64,000 bases of DNA from Bacillus fonticola (GTDB taxonomy: Bacteria; Bacillota; Bacilli; Bacillales; JC228): the NCBI RefSeq assembly GCF_012955605.1, contig NZ_CP052135.1, positions 2,430,711-2,494,710 on the forward strand. Reading direction: 5' to 3'. The notes beneath the pieces were generated by a model. It made no database searches and was not told the origin of the DNA. It was given only the letters and a program-made list of their open reading frames with translations. The position numbers and the translations under genes were made by a program. Below, one piece after another: positions 36,562-45,243 of this stretch; within the stretch, counting starts at the first letter, position 1, and each line of letters begins with the position of its first letter.

Positions 36562-37404
36562 ATGAGTCAATCACCACTCTCTGTTCTATGGCACAAATAC
36601 TCTGGAGAAAAGCCGTCTGCCCCGTTAACAATCGTGTGTTTACATGGTTTTTTGGCGAGTCGCATAAGCTTTGATCTAATACTTCCTTCACTTCAGAAGC
36701 TAGGCGATGTTTGTACGATTGATTGGCCGCCATTTGGAGAAAGCGAAAAACCTATGCGTTTTCAGTACTCGACAAGCTCCATTGCACAAACCATCGCAGC
36801 AGTAATTGAACATGTTCCGACACCCCTTCTTCTATTTGGGCATTCTATGGGCGGACAGCTGGCACTCAGGTTAGCCAGCTTGCCACAAGTGAAGCCAAAG
36901 GTTGTTGGAGTAGTCACCGCGGCTAGTTCTGGTTATATGGAGAGATTCCCAAGAAAGTTACGTGCGCTAACGTATCTTCCTTTTGCTTCGTACATTGCAC
37001 AAAAGCGACTAGAAAAAACCGGGGTAAGAGGTAATTTAGAAGTTGTACTCCACGATCAAAGGCACATCACAGAAGAGTTGATTAGAGCATATGAGGCACC
37101 TTTTCAACAACGACGTATCTTCCAAGGGATACTTCGAATGGTTCGTCATCGCGAAGCAGATTTATCTACCGCGGAACTGCGGAATATTAAAGCCCCCGTG
37201 TTACTCTTGTACGGTAAGCATGATCGAGTAATACGTGAGACCGTCGTCCAGCGCTTTGCAACCGACTTGCCGAACGCGACAACATCACCTATTGAGGCTG
37301 GACACTTAATTCTAGAAGAGCAACCAATCGAATCCTTTCATCGCTTAGTCGATTGGATGCACAAGACCCCTTCTTTAACATCCTTTGTCCACGATATTTC
37401 TTAA
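36562..37404 (+). CDS. yugF: Alpha/beta hydrolase, YugF family
   Basis: A 280-residue alpha/beta hydrolase. It has TIVCLHGFLASRISFD (oxyanion region), LLLFGHSMGGQLALRLAS (nucleophile Ser in GHSMGG), VLLLYGKHDRVIRE (Asp region) and IEAGHLILEEQP (catalytic His). Position between yugI and yugE fits B. subtilis YugF. The substrate is unknown. AAGGAG lies 11 bases before the ATG. Its 3' end overlaps the convergent yugE by 30 bases, and the leader carries a possible attenuator. Confidence 0.88.
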   Translation: MSQSPLSVLWHKYSGEKPSAPLTIVCLHGFLASRISFDLILPSLQKLGDVCTIDWPPFGESEKPMRFQYSTSSIAQTIAAVIEHVPTPLLLFGHSMGGQLALRLASLPQVKPKVVGVVTAASSGYMERFPRKLRALTYLPFASYIAQKRLEKTGVRGNLEVVLHDQRHITEELIRAYEAPFQQRRIFQGILRMVRHREADLSTAELRNIKAPVLLLYGKHDRVIRETVVQRFATDLPNATTSPIEAGHLILEEQPIESFHRLVDWMHKTPSLTSFVHDIS

Positions 37405-37626
37405 CTCAGTAGCCACAGTTAGACACGACCCTAATGGGGGGGCTTGTTCAAACGAAAAGGAAAAAACTTGTTGAATCGTTTTAGCAAGTTCCCCAACAGA
37501 AGTAGCATCTCTTGCTGCCTGCAAACAGTCTGCAATTTCCGGATCATAGTTACCTGAACCTAATTGAAAAGGGTCCCATTCGTTTAAAATGTCCACCATT
37601 TTTTCATAAGCACGTTGATTTTCCAT
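37375..37626 (-). CDS. yugE: DUF1871 family protein YugE
   Basis: An 83-residue helical, acidic protein: MENQRAYEKMVDILNEWDPF, LGSGNYDPEIADCLQAARD. It fits the DUF1871 family represented by B. subtilis YugE, and the neighbouring yugF supports this. Function unknown. It overlaps the 3' end of yugF by 30 bases in the convergent orientation. Confidence 0.85.
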   Translation of the reverse strand: MENQRAYEKMVDILNEWDPFQLGSGNYDPEIADCLQAARDATSVGELAKTIQQVFSFSFEQAPPLGSCLTVATELRNIVDKGC

Positions 37627-38005
37627 TAGCAGTCCCTCACTTTGTTTCTTTATATCATAAAATCGCCCATGAATAAGGCATATCGTTTTCCATATCCATA
37701 TACACTAACGTTGAAACTACAACGAACACGCATAATCCGTCAAGCCTCTTCCTGTTCACACGTCAAGAAAGTCCGTGCACTAATTATATAGATGCTAGAT
37801 AGGATGTTGTATAGGGAATCAACTTTGTTTGATCGTTTGATGGTTCGCAAAGACACCTATTCTGTGAAATGGGATACTACTCCAGAATTATTTCAGTATC
37901 AAGAGGATGACTTATTACCGATGTAAGTTGAGGAGTGGCTATCCTTCGTTTTTCCGACGCAAATCAAGGAAAAAGAAAAAAGGACAAAGCGGCGTGGCTT
38001 TGTCC
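37627..38005. other. Intergenic region holding a patB remnant
   Basis: A 379-base gap between yugE and sodC. It contains the yugE upstream region, a 41-codon patB-like fragment (37804-37926) and the sodC terminator. Nothing else is supported. Confidence 0.6.
37804..37926 (+). pseudogene. Remnant of a patB/malY-type aminotransferase (cystathionine beta-lyase) 5' end
   Basis: A 40-residue frame, LFDRLMVRKDTYSVKWDTTP then ELFQYQEDDLLPM and a stop. It aligns with the N-terminus of PatB/MalY-type class I/II aminotransferases, in which the equivalent sequence continues as PMWVADMDF. Here the codon after PM is TAA and the rest of the gene is absent. In B. subtilis patB lies directly after yugE, as I recall, so the fragment is in the expected place and is likely the remainder of a deletion. 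Confidence 0.7.
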
Positions 38006-38007
38006 TT
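37972..38007 (-). terminator. sodC terminator
   Basis: AAGGACAAAGC pairs with GCTTTGTCCTT. On the minus strand it overlaps the sodC stop and is followed by six or more T residues. Confidence 0.85.
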
Positions 38008-38593
38008 ACTCTTTCTCTTGTTCAGTTTCAGCCTCTTCCGTGCCTTCTTGGTCAACAGGTTCTCCGTTCTTTGAAATCTCTCCGCATGCAATCCGCGCAC
38101 CTGCATTGCCAGCAGGCTGACTCATTCCATCGTCTGCCAGCTCATGGATAACGAGAGACGTCCCTTCTGTTGTATACAAAGTCGTTTTTCCTTCAGCTAA
38201 AGTCGCTTGAGGCGCTGTTAACTCGACATTCACTACACCTTGATCATCTGCTATCACGTTAGGAAGGTCCCCAGCATGTGCACCTTCTGGATTCAATAGA
38301 CCATGACTTTTATCATCCGGATTAAAATGATTGCCAGCAGATTCAAAATCTGGCCCTTCACAAGAGCCCTTTTCATGAAAATGAACCGCATGCTCACTCG
38401 GTGGTAAACCTTCTAGGTCAAACGTCATATCAACACCAGACGCCCCTTCTTCCATCGTAACTACACCAAGTGAGTCTCCGTCCGGGTTTACGACATCAAC
38501 ATTTAATTTTTTAGGATTTCCTCCAGTAGCACATCCTGCTACAAAGAGGACCGTACAGCTACATACTAAGAAACCAACTGACCGCACAACCAT
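38006..38593 (-). CDS. sodC: Lipoprotein Cu/Zn superoxide dismutase
   Basis: A 195-residue secreted lipoprotein: signal peptide ending in the lipobox LFVAGC (Cys about residue 21), then a SOD Cu/Zn domain. The metal ligands appear complete: HFH in HAVHFHEKGSC, His in GNHFNP, His in SHGLLN, His and Asp in AHAGDLPN, and the last His in LVIHE, plus the conserved Arg and Cys in GNAGARIACG. As I recall, the B. subtilis SodC (YojM) lacks copper ligands, so this one may be the active form. An acidic 25-residue tail (GTEEAETEQEKE) follows the domain. Confidence 0.9.
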   Translation of the reverse strand: MVVRSVGFLVCSCTVLFVAGCATGGNPKKLNVDVVNPDGDSLGVVTMEEGASGVDMTFDLEGLPPSEHAVHFHEKGSCEGPDFESAGNHFNPDDKSHGLLNPEGAHAGDLPNVIADDQGVVNVELTAPQATLAEGKTTLYTTEGTSLVIHELADDGMSQPAGNAGARIACGEISKNGEPVDQEGTEEAETEQEKE

Positions 38594-38665
38594 AACAATC
38601 CCCCTACATACGGCAAGAACTTTCTTAGTAGTGTGGTCAGTTGCTTTTCTTTTTAAACACGTTTT

Positions 38666-38878
38666 CTATAATCGTTTCTGTTCTTCCTCAGCTTGCAACT
38701 GTTGTTCAAACAATTTCGCTTCCTTTTCCTGCTTACGGTTAATGCGGATAATCCACATCATCGTCAGCACAGCAAACACGAAAAAGATTCCGAAGCTAAT
38801 GGCAGCCGGAATGTACTCGGATTTGTCTTCTGGGAAGTACAAAAAGAGCCCAAGTATCCATGGGGGTACACTTGGCAT
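38666..38878 (-). CDS. Small membrane protein of unknown function
   Basis: A 70-residue protein with two hydrophobic segments (residues about 3-16, VPPWILGLFLYFPE, and 24-46, AAISFGIFFVFAVLTMMWII) and a charged coiled-coil-like tail (NRKQEKEAKLFEQQLQAEEE). I do not recognise the family. It lies between sodC and ppiB on the same strand, and a GGCGGTG site precedes the ATG at moderate distance. Confidence 0.6.
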   Translation of the reverse strand: MPSVPPWILGLFLYFPEDKSEYIPAAISFGIFFVFAVLTMMWIIRINRKQEKEAKLFEQQLQAEEEQKRL

Positions 38879-38977
38879 CGTGCATCACCGCCTTTCAAAA
38901 GTAACTACTACTAACTAGTATAACAAACGAGACTCTTTCTCCAAACATTGCTTGTGAAGAAGTGATGACATGTTAAT

Positions 38978-39565
38978 TTAATTCATAATTGGACGGACTT
39001 TCGTCATCACGACTTTTTCCATCGGTTGATCTGTTGGCAATGTTGGAAGGTCAGCAATTTTATGTACGATATCCATTCCTTCAACTACTTGTCCAAACAC
39101 TGTGTGACGGTGGTCTAACCAAGGGGTTCCGCCAACTTCTTTGTATTTTTGGATAGCTTCTGCTGGGTATCCTGCTCTATCAAGATCGGCAGCCATTTGT
39201 GGATTCAGCTCACTATTTTGCACAATAAAAAATTGGCTCCCATTTGTGTTTGGACCAGAATTCGCCATTGAGAGTGCTCCTTGGAAGTGGAACAACTCTG
39301 GTGAAAATTCATCTTCGAAAGGGGCACCGTAAATACTTTCCCCGCCTGTTCCGTTTCCACTTGGGTCTCCACCTTGAAGCATAAACTGCTTAATGATTCT
39401 GTGGAAAGTAAGACCGTCGTAATAGCCGTTTTCACAGTGAGTTACGAAATTCTTAACCGTTTTTGGTGCCTGATTTCCGTAAAGGGCGATGATCATATCC
39501 CCATGATTCGTTTCCATTTTCACTTTAACCGTTTCATTCGTTTGATCGATTTGCGGGTAGCTCAT
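38978..39565 (-). CDS. ppiB: Peptidyl-prolyl cis-trans isomerase, cyclophilin type
   Basis: A 195-residue cyclophilin. Core motifs: [57 protein letters not shown] and [15 protein letters not shown]. The catalytic Arg (FHRII), and the Phe, Gln and Met of the active site are visible. The frame is open to 39643, but GGAGG lies 7 bases before the ATG at 39565. Cytosolic, no signal peptide. Confidence 0.93.
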   Translation of the reverse strand: MSYPQIDQTNETVKVKMETNHGDMIIALYGNQAPKTVKNFVTHCENGYYDGLTFHRIIKQFMLQGGDPSGNGTGGESIYGAPFEDEFSPELFHFQGALSMANSGPNTNGSQFFIVQNSELNPQMAADLDRAGYPAEAIQKYKEVGGTPWLDHRHTVFGQVVEGMDIVHKIADLPTLPTDQPMEKVVMTKVRPIMN

Positions 39566-39804
39566 TGTGTTACCTCCATTTTTTCGTGGGGGCGACCCAC
39601 TTTGTTCTGCACGTAAATTAAAGATAAAGGAACCACGCTGCAATCTCGCCGTCCATGGCGCAACGCTTGGTACTCAATTACGGGCACAGATAACGCTATT
39701 TTACCTTACCCATCATCTCAGTGCAAAAGTATAGACCCTTGCAGTTTTCCCATCTCTTTCGTAACGTAGTAAGAAGTAGGACTATTTTTAAGGAGTGGAC
39801 TCAT

Positions 39805-40179
39805 ATGCAAATAGGAGATCTGGTCACAGCGCCGTATAAAACTGGGGTTTATATTGGTGAGGTTACACAGTGGAGTGAATCACGTGCTACGGTTCGTGTT
39901 TTAGCAGTCAAAAAGCATCCTAAGCAAGGGGATCTTCACAACCCAAATCAAACAAACGTCCCTTTCTTTCATGAGCGAAAAGCTTTGAGTTTCCGTGAAC
40001 AAACGAACGTGCCCCCGCAACAAATAAAAGCTTACGAAGGTGACGTTCCAGACTACTACGCTTCTTTACAACATGCTCTAGACACGTATGAGAACAAGTT
40101 GAGACAAACTGAATCCCCATATGCTCGGCAAGCCCTCGATTGCTTACTGAACTTAAAAAAAGCCTACTTCCGTTCTTAA
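39805..40179 (+). CDS. kapB: Kinase-associated protein KapB
   Basis: A 124-residue protein, IGDLVTAPYKTGVYIGEVTQ at the start, then VLAVKKHPKQGDLHNP and DVPDYYASLQHALDTYENKL. It corresponds to KapB, needed for KinB-dependent sporulation signalling in B. subtilis, and is about the same length. The ATG at 39805 is chosen over an earlier in-frame ATG because AAGGAG is 9 bases away. In B. subtilis kinB is directly upstream. Here ppiB is, and no kinase is present in the window. Confidence 0.88.
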   Translation: MQIGDLVTAPYKTGVYIGEVTQWSESRATVRVLAVKKHPKQGDLHNPNQTNVPFFHERKALSFREQTNVPPQQIKAYEGDVPDYYASLQHALDTYENKLRQTESPYARQALDCLLNLKKAYFRS

Positions 40180-40194
40180 GAAGTAGGTTTTTTC
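40156..40194 (+). terminator. kapB terminator overlapping its stop codon
   Basis: CCTACTTC/GAAGTAGG stem with an A run before and T run after, spanning the last codons of kapB. Confidence 0.8.
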
Positions 40195-40294
40195 ATTCTG
40201 AACTCACCAATAGGGACATCCATCCCCTTTTCAAATGCTAAAAGGAAGCGTATAATTTTATTTAGCAAACCGAAATATAAGACAATCAAAGAAG

Positions 40295-41530
40295 GTGGAA
40301 AGGATTACGGTTAGAAAAAGAAATCTACGCGTCATGTTTATGGCAAACTTTTTAGTAGCAGGAAGTGCCACGATGGTCATGCCGTTTCTTTCCTTGTACA
40401 TTGAAACATTTGGAAACTTTAGTGACGAATATGTGCAGAGATGGGCTGGCTTCGTGTTTGGAATCACCTTTTTGATGGCGTTTTTAGTCTCTCCCATCTG
40501 GGGGCGCATTGCCGATCGAAAGGGCTATAAACCCATTTTAGTTATTACAGGGTACGGAATCGCAACAAGCATCTTTTTAATGGGCTTTATGGAGTCTGTA
40601 GCAGGTTTATTTTTTCTTCGGGTGTTTATGGGGATTGTTACTGGCTTTATTCCAACGTCTCTTGCTTTTATTTCAAAACAAACACCGAAGGAAGTTGCCG
40701 GCAGGACATTGGGAACTTTGCAAATGGGCACCGTCTCCGGCGGATTACTCGGTCCGCTTATTGGAGGAGCACTCGCAGATAGTGTCGGATTCTCCTACAC
40801 GTTTATTATTACCGCGACTGCGATTATCATTTCGACGACCATGGTCCTATTTTTGACAAAAGAAGTAGAGCTTGAAGAAGATGAAAAGGAAAACCAGAAG
40901 CATTATACACGAAAAGAAGTGCTGCAATTTATTTTACAGCACCGTGTATTGTTTACCTTAATGCTTCTCTCAACATTAGTTCAAGTTGCTAACTTTAGTG
41001 TGCAACCACTGCTCGCCTTATACGTTGCCGAATTGACGAATGCAACCAATGTAGCACTTTTAGCAGGGTTTGCCTTTTCCGCAACCGGTTTCGGAAACTT
41101 ACTAGCTACTCGAAAGTGGGGAACATTAGGAGATCGAATTGGCTATGAAAAAGTTCTTCTTATTTTGTTGTTAGCCGCATCCTTATTGTTTATCCCACAG
41201 GCTTTTGCAAACGCCTTATGGCAACTCGTCTTAGCTAGGTTTTTATTTGGTATGGCAATTGGGGGCATTATTCCTTGTGTCACAGCGTATGTTCGCCAAG
41301 TGGCCCCGCAACGAATGCAAGGGGAATTACAAGGTTACACAGTAAGCTTTCGTTTCCTCGGTAACGTCATTGGACCTGTTATGGGGGGAGTTATCTCCGG
41401 ATGGTTTGGCATACAATCGGTTTTCTTCGTGACGAGCGCTTTATTTTTCACAGCATGTTGTGTATTGTTTTGGAGCGTTCGCCACGAGGAAAGTCAAGAA
41501 ACTTTGGCTCATAACTCCCGATCGATATAA
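40295..41530 (+). CDS. yuxJ: MFS transporter, YuxJ type
   Basis: A 411-residue major facilitator protein with about 12 hydrophobic helices. It has the MFS motif A GRIADRKGYKP between helices 2 and 3 and a motif-C-like GTVSGGLLGPLIGG in helix 5. The second half has GRKWGTLGDRIGYEK as its motif A counterpart. Location after kapB fits B. subtilis yuxJ. The substrate is unknown; similarity is to drug-efflux permeases. The start is uncertain: GTG at 40295 overlaps AGAAGG, and no other start has a better site. Confidence 0.87.
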   Translation: MERITVRKRNLRVMFMANFLVAGSATMVMPFLSLYIETFGNFSDEYVQRWAGFVFGITFLMAFLVSPIWGRIADRKGYKPILVITGYGIATSIFLMGFMESVAGLFFLRVFMGIVTGFIPTSLAFISKQTPKEVAGRTLGTLQMGTVSGGLLGPLIGGALADSVGFSYTFIITATAIIISTTMVLFLTKEVELEEDEKENQKHYTRKEVLQFILQHRVLFTLMLLSTLVQVANFSVQPLLALYVAELTNATNVALLAGFAFSATGFGNLLATRKWGTLGDRIGYEKVLLILLLAASLLFIPQAFANALWQLVLARFLFGMAIGGIIPCVTAYVRQVAPQRMQGELQGYTVSFRFLGNVIGPVMGGVISGWFGIQSVFFVTSALFFTACCVLFWSVRHEESQETLAHNSRSI

Positions 41531-41536
41531 CTTATG

Positions 41537-41570
41537 AAGAACCCAACATCTGTAATGATGTCGGGTTCTT
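41537..41570 (+). terminator. yuxJ terminator
   Basis: AAGAACCC pairs with GGGTTCTT and ACATC with GATGT within the loop, giving one long hairpin. It sits between convergent genes. Confidence 0.7.
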
Positions 41571-41579
41571 TAAGTTAAC

Positions 41580-41795
41580 CTACCCAACAATGCGCACATA
41601 CTCCCTTGAGCGCATCCTTTTTGGCGGGAGAGGCCTTTCGAAATTTTCCCCCACTTCTGTACTTAGCGGGATCGGTTGCAATTGACCGTCTTGTTGAAGG
41701 CCTCTTTCGTATGAAATTTCTTGTTGTGAATTGACAAACCAGCCACCTAGAAACAACACAGAAAAGAGGGTGCCACTATACAAAATCTTTTTCAT
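41580..41795 (-). CDS. Small exported or membrane-anchored protein, unknown
   Basis: A 71-residue protein with an N-terminal signal-anchor-like helix (MKKILYSGTLFSVLFLGGWF) and a polar remainder ending RPLPPKRMRSREYVRIVG. No lipobox and no clear cleavage site. I do not recognise the family. AGGTGA precedes the ATG. It is divergent from the mrp operon, about 280 bases away. Confidence 0.55.
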   Translation of the reverse strand: MKKILYSGTLFSVLFLGGWFVNSQQEISYERGLQQDGQLQPIPLSTEVGENFERPLPPKRMRSREYVRIVG

Positions 41796-41924
41796 ATAAG
41801 CATCACCTATTGCTCAGTTTGCTCTTTTTTATACGTATTTATGCAAAGTTTTTTTCGAATTCACGCCGTCTTCTTACATATTTAATAACAAAACGGGAAC
41901 CCTTGTGTAGACTGTGTTTCATCC

Positions 41925-41953
41925 ATGCAAGCTTTTTTTATTTACGTTATAAT
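41925..41953 (+). promoter_or_regulatory. Probable mrp operon promoter
   Basis: ATGCAA, a 17-base spacer and a perfect TATAAT about 125 bases upstream of mrpA. The -35 element is weak; the -10 element is strong. Confidence 0.55.
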
Positions 41954-42077
41954 GTGTCTAAGATCAACTTATAGTGGCTACTTTACATAGTTACAGATGC
42001 ACTACATCCCCGCACTTTTATAAACATTTGCAAAAGTAATTTTCACATAAGGATTGGATGATAAGGAGGGTGTTCGT

Positions 42078-44483
42078 TTGACATTACTTCATGTGGCAAT
42101 TCTGTTGCCATTTTTATTTGCCATTTTCGTACCTCTGCTGCGAAAGTACATGCCTCAAGTACACACAGGGTGGTTTGTGCTACTTGTACCCGTCACGCTT
42201 GTGGTCTACTTTAGTCAATTTCTAGAGGTAACAGGTAATAATGAAGCCATTTTAGAAAGTGTACCGTGGATTCCTGCACTTGATATTTCCTTTGACGTTT
42301 ATATTGACGGATTAGGTCTTTTGTTTGCCCTTCTCATTACTGGGATCGGGGCACTCGTAGTCCTTTACTCTGTTTACTATTTGGACAAGCATAAAGAATC
42401 TTTACATACCTTTTATGTGTATTTATTGCTCTTTATGGGCGCTATGTTAGGGGTTACACTTTCCGATAACGTCATCGTTTTGTATACGTTTTGGGAATTG
42501 ACGAGTATCTCCAGTTTTCTATTAATTGGGTACTGGAACCATAAAGACGGTTCTCGTTATGGGGCGCAAAAGTCGATGCTTATTACCGTCTTCGGCGGAC
42601 TCGCCATGCTCGGTGGTTTTATCATGCTCTATCTCATGACGGGTACTTTTTCGATTCGCGGAATGGTGGAGCAGTCTGAAGTCATTTTTGCTCAACCACT
42701 ATTTATCCCAGCGATGCTACTCGTTTTACTTGGAGCATTTACAAAATCAGCTCAGTTTCCGTTTCACATTTGGTTACCTGACGCCATGGAAGCTCCTACA
42801 CCTGTTAGCGCATATTTACACTCTGCCACGATGGTTAAGGCGGGCATTTACTTAGTCGCTCGTATGAGTCCTATCTTTGCCGAGTCTGGTGTTTGGCTCT
42901 GGCTCGTTGGTGGAGTCGGAATTGTAACGCTTTTCTGGGGCTCTTTTAATGCGATTAGACAAACGGATCTAAAGGGAATTTTAGCTTACTCTACAATTAG
43001 CCAACTCGGTTTGATTATGAGTTTACTTGGAATTGGTGCTGCTGCTTTGCAAAATGACGGCGGCGAAAATATTTATATTGCTGCTACTGCCGCAGCTGTT
43101 TTCCATTTAATCAATCACGCCACCTTTAAAGGATCACTCTTTATGGTCGTTGGAATTGTCGATCATGAGACAGGTACCCGGGATATCCACCGATTAGGTG
43201 GCTTAATGACCGTCATGCCGATAACGTTTACGCTCGCTATGGTCGGTAGCTTCTCGATGGCAGGACTTCCTCCGTTTAACGGATTCCTTAGTAAAGAGAT
43301 GTTTTTTACCGGAATGGTTAACGTGCTAGAAATGGACTTTTTCTCGCTAGAAACATTCGGATTTTTGTTCCCCGTGCTAGCTTGGATAGGAAGTATTTTC
43401 ACGTTTGTTTACAGCATGCGCTTATTGTTCAAAACATTTACAGGCGACTTACAAAGAGACAAGTTGGAGAAAGAGCCGCATGAAGCTCCTTTCGGAATGC
43501 TCATTTCCCCGCTTATCCTTGGGTCACTCGTTGTTATCTTTGGATTTTTCCCAAACATCTTGTCCATTAACATTATTAGGCCAACAATGGCTAGTATTTT
43601 ACCGTCCCTTATTACACAAGGAGAAACGTTCCAAGTAGACATTTTCTTTTGGCATGGGTTCACGGTAGAACTGTTCATGACCCTTGGTGTTATTACAGTT
43701 GGTACGTTGTTGTATCACACATATCCGAAGTGGAAGCGTGTGTACAATGTCATTCCAAAAAGCTTGGAACTTAATTCGTTTTACGATTCAGGTATGCACC
43801 ATATGCAACGTGGGGCGCTGAATCTTACACAGGGCGTGATGACAGGCTACATACGGAACTATCTTGTAGCTATGTTTATTTTCATAGTTGGTTTGCTTGC
43901 TTTCGTGCTAATTGATACAAAGTCATGGAATGTCACGACAGAGAATACTGCGCCTATCGGAGTATATGAGGTCATTTTAGCTATCGTGACTGTTGTAGCA
44001 GCCATTACGATCCTGTTTGCAAAAAGCCGCCTCACAAGCATTATTGCGCTCGGAGCTGTTGGATACGCAGTGTCCCTTTTCTTTGTATTGTTTCGAGCAC
44101 CAGATCTTGCTTTAACGCAGCTCGTCATTGAAACGGTCTCTGTGGCTCTTTTCTTACTTTGCTTTTATCATCTACCGAAGCTTGGTCGGAATGAAGAACG
44201 CATGAGATTCCGTTTTACGAACGCAATCGTCTCTGTCGGTGTAGGAGCGATTGTCACCATCATTGCCCTTGTTGCCCAAAGTGAAAAACTATTTGACTCT
44301 ATCTCTTCGTACTATATTGAAAACGTGTACGAAAAAGCAGCAGGGAAAAATATGGTCAATGTCATTCTCGTAGACTTCCGTGGTTTCGATACACTGTTTG
44401 AGATTGCTGTCCTTAGTATTGCCGCAATGGGGATTTACGCGATGATTCGTCTACGTCTTGCAAGGAGGAATGAAGAGTCATGA
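42078..44483 (+). CDS. mrpA: Mrp Na+/H+ antiporter subunit A
   Basis: An 801-residue, very hydrophobic protein related to complex I NuoL. NuoL-like N-terminal core (YIDGLGLLFALLITGIG, YTFWELTSISSFLLIGYWN with the conserved Glu, FHIWLPDAMEAPTPVSAYLH, HATFKGSLFMVVGIVDHE) and a C-terminal MbhD/MbhE-like region (LIRFRAPDLALTQLVIE-type helix FRAPDLALTQLVIETVSV). The upstream TTG at 42054 has no site. The TTG at 42078 lies 7 bases after AAGGAGG. With MrpB-G it forms a hetero-oligomeric antiporter for Na+ and alkali tolerance. Confidence 0.96.
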   Translation: MTLLHVAILLPFLFAIFVPLLRKYMPQVHTGWFVLLVPVTLVVYFSQFLEVTGNNEAILESVPWIPALDISFDVYIDGLGLLFALLITGIGALVVLYSVYYLDKHKESLHTFYVYLLLFMGAMLGVTLSDNVIVLYTFWELTSISSFLLIGYWNHKDGSRYGAQKSMLITVFGGLAMLGGFIMLYLMTGTFSIRGMVEQSEVIFAQPLFIPAMLLVLLGAFTKSAQFPFHIWLPDAMEAPTPVSAYLHSATMVKAGIYLVARMSPIFAESGVWLWLVGGVGIVTLFWGSFNAIRQTDLKGILAYSTISQLGLIMSLLGIGAAALQNDGGENIYIAATAAAVFHLINHATFKGSLFMVVGIVDHETGTRDIHRLGGLMTVMPITFTLAMVGSFSMAGLPPFNGFLSKEMFFTGMVNVLEMDFFSLETFGFLFPVLAWIGSIFTFVYSMRLLFKTFTGDLQRDKLEKEPHEAPFGMLISPLILGSLVVIFGFFPNILSINIIRPTMASILPSLITQGETFQVDIFFWHGFTVELFMTLGVITVGTLLYHTYPKWKRVYNVIPKSLELNSFYDSGMHHMQRGALNLTQGVMTGYIRNYLVAMFIFIVGLLAFVLIDTKSWNVTTENTAPIGVYEVILAIVTVVAAITILFAKSRLTSIIALGAVGYAVSLFFVLFRAPDLALTQLVIETVSVALFLLCFYHLPKLGRNEERMRFRFTNAIVSVGVGAIVTIIALVAQSEKLFDSISSYYIENVYEKAAGKNMVNVILVDFRGFDTLFEIAVLSIAAMGIYAMIRLRLARRNEES

Positions 44484-44902
44484 GAACAAATGATATTATT
44501 TTTCAAACTGTCACCCGTGTCGCCGTATTTCTCATTGTTCTCTACTCTTTGAATTTGTTTTTCGCTGGACACTACACACCCGGTGGAGGATTTATTGCAG
44601 GCCTCATGACAGCAGCAGCCATCGTTCTTTTGTTGTTGGCTTATGACATCAAAACCGTCGTAAAGATCTTACCGATCAATTATATTTCGATGGTTGGAAT
44701 CGGATTACTTTTAGCAGTTGGGACTAGTGTATCAGCCATCTTGTTTGGTAAACCATTTTTAACTCATGCATATGACTACTTCCAACTCCCTTTACTTGGG
44801 AAACAAACATTGCACACTGCAGTTGCGTTTGATACCGGTGTATATCTCGTCGTAGTCGGCGTAACGTTGACCATTATTCAAACGATAGGGGAGAGTGAAT
44901 AG
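44480..44902 (+). CDS. mrpB: Mrp antiporter subunit B
   Basis: A 140-residue protein with four hydrophobic helices and the MnhB signature LNLFFAGHYTPGGGFIAGLM. It overlaps mrpA by ATGA and mrpC by one base. An AGGAGG site is inside the mrpA end. All seven subunits are needed in known Mrp systems. Confidence 0.95.
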   Translation: MRTNDIIFQTVTRVAVFLIVLYSLNLFFAGHYTPGGGFIAGLMTAAAIVLLLLAYDIKTVVKILPINYISMVGIGLLLAVGTSVSAILFGKPFLTHAYDYFQLPLLGKQTLHTAVAFDTGVYLVVVGVTLTIIQTIGESE

Positions 44903-45243
44903 TGGAAATTTTAATGTCTTTTGTCATTGGAACCTTGTTTATGTGCGCCACCTATCTCATGTTATCTAAAAGCTTGTTACGAATTATTGTAGGAACAGGA
45001 TTATTGTCTCACGGAGCCCATCTCCTTATTTTAACAATGGGTGGACTGAAAACGGGTGCGCCTCCCATACTCGTAGACGGTACGGAAGCGTACACAGACC
45101 CTCTGCCACAGGCGCTAATTTTAACGGCCATCGTCATTAGTTTTGGTGTGACTTCATTCATGCTTGTATTAGCTTACCGGGCGTATCAAGAACTGGGGAC
45201 GGACAACATGGAACGATTGCGAGGGAATGAAGGCAATGATTAA
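44902..45243 (+). CDS. mrpC: Mrp antiporter subunit C
   Basis: A 113-residue NuoK-like protein with three helices, including GTGLLSHGAHLLILTMGGLK and DPLPQALILTAIVISFGVTS. GTG start overlapping the mrpB stop. Confidence 0.95.
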   Translation: MEILMSFVIGTLFMCATYLMLSKSLLRIIVGTGLLSHGAHLLILTMGGLKTGAPPILVDGTEAYTDPLPQALILTAIVISFGVTSFMLVLAYRAYQELGTDNMERLRGNEGND

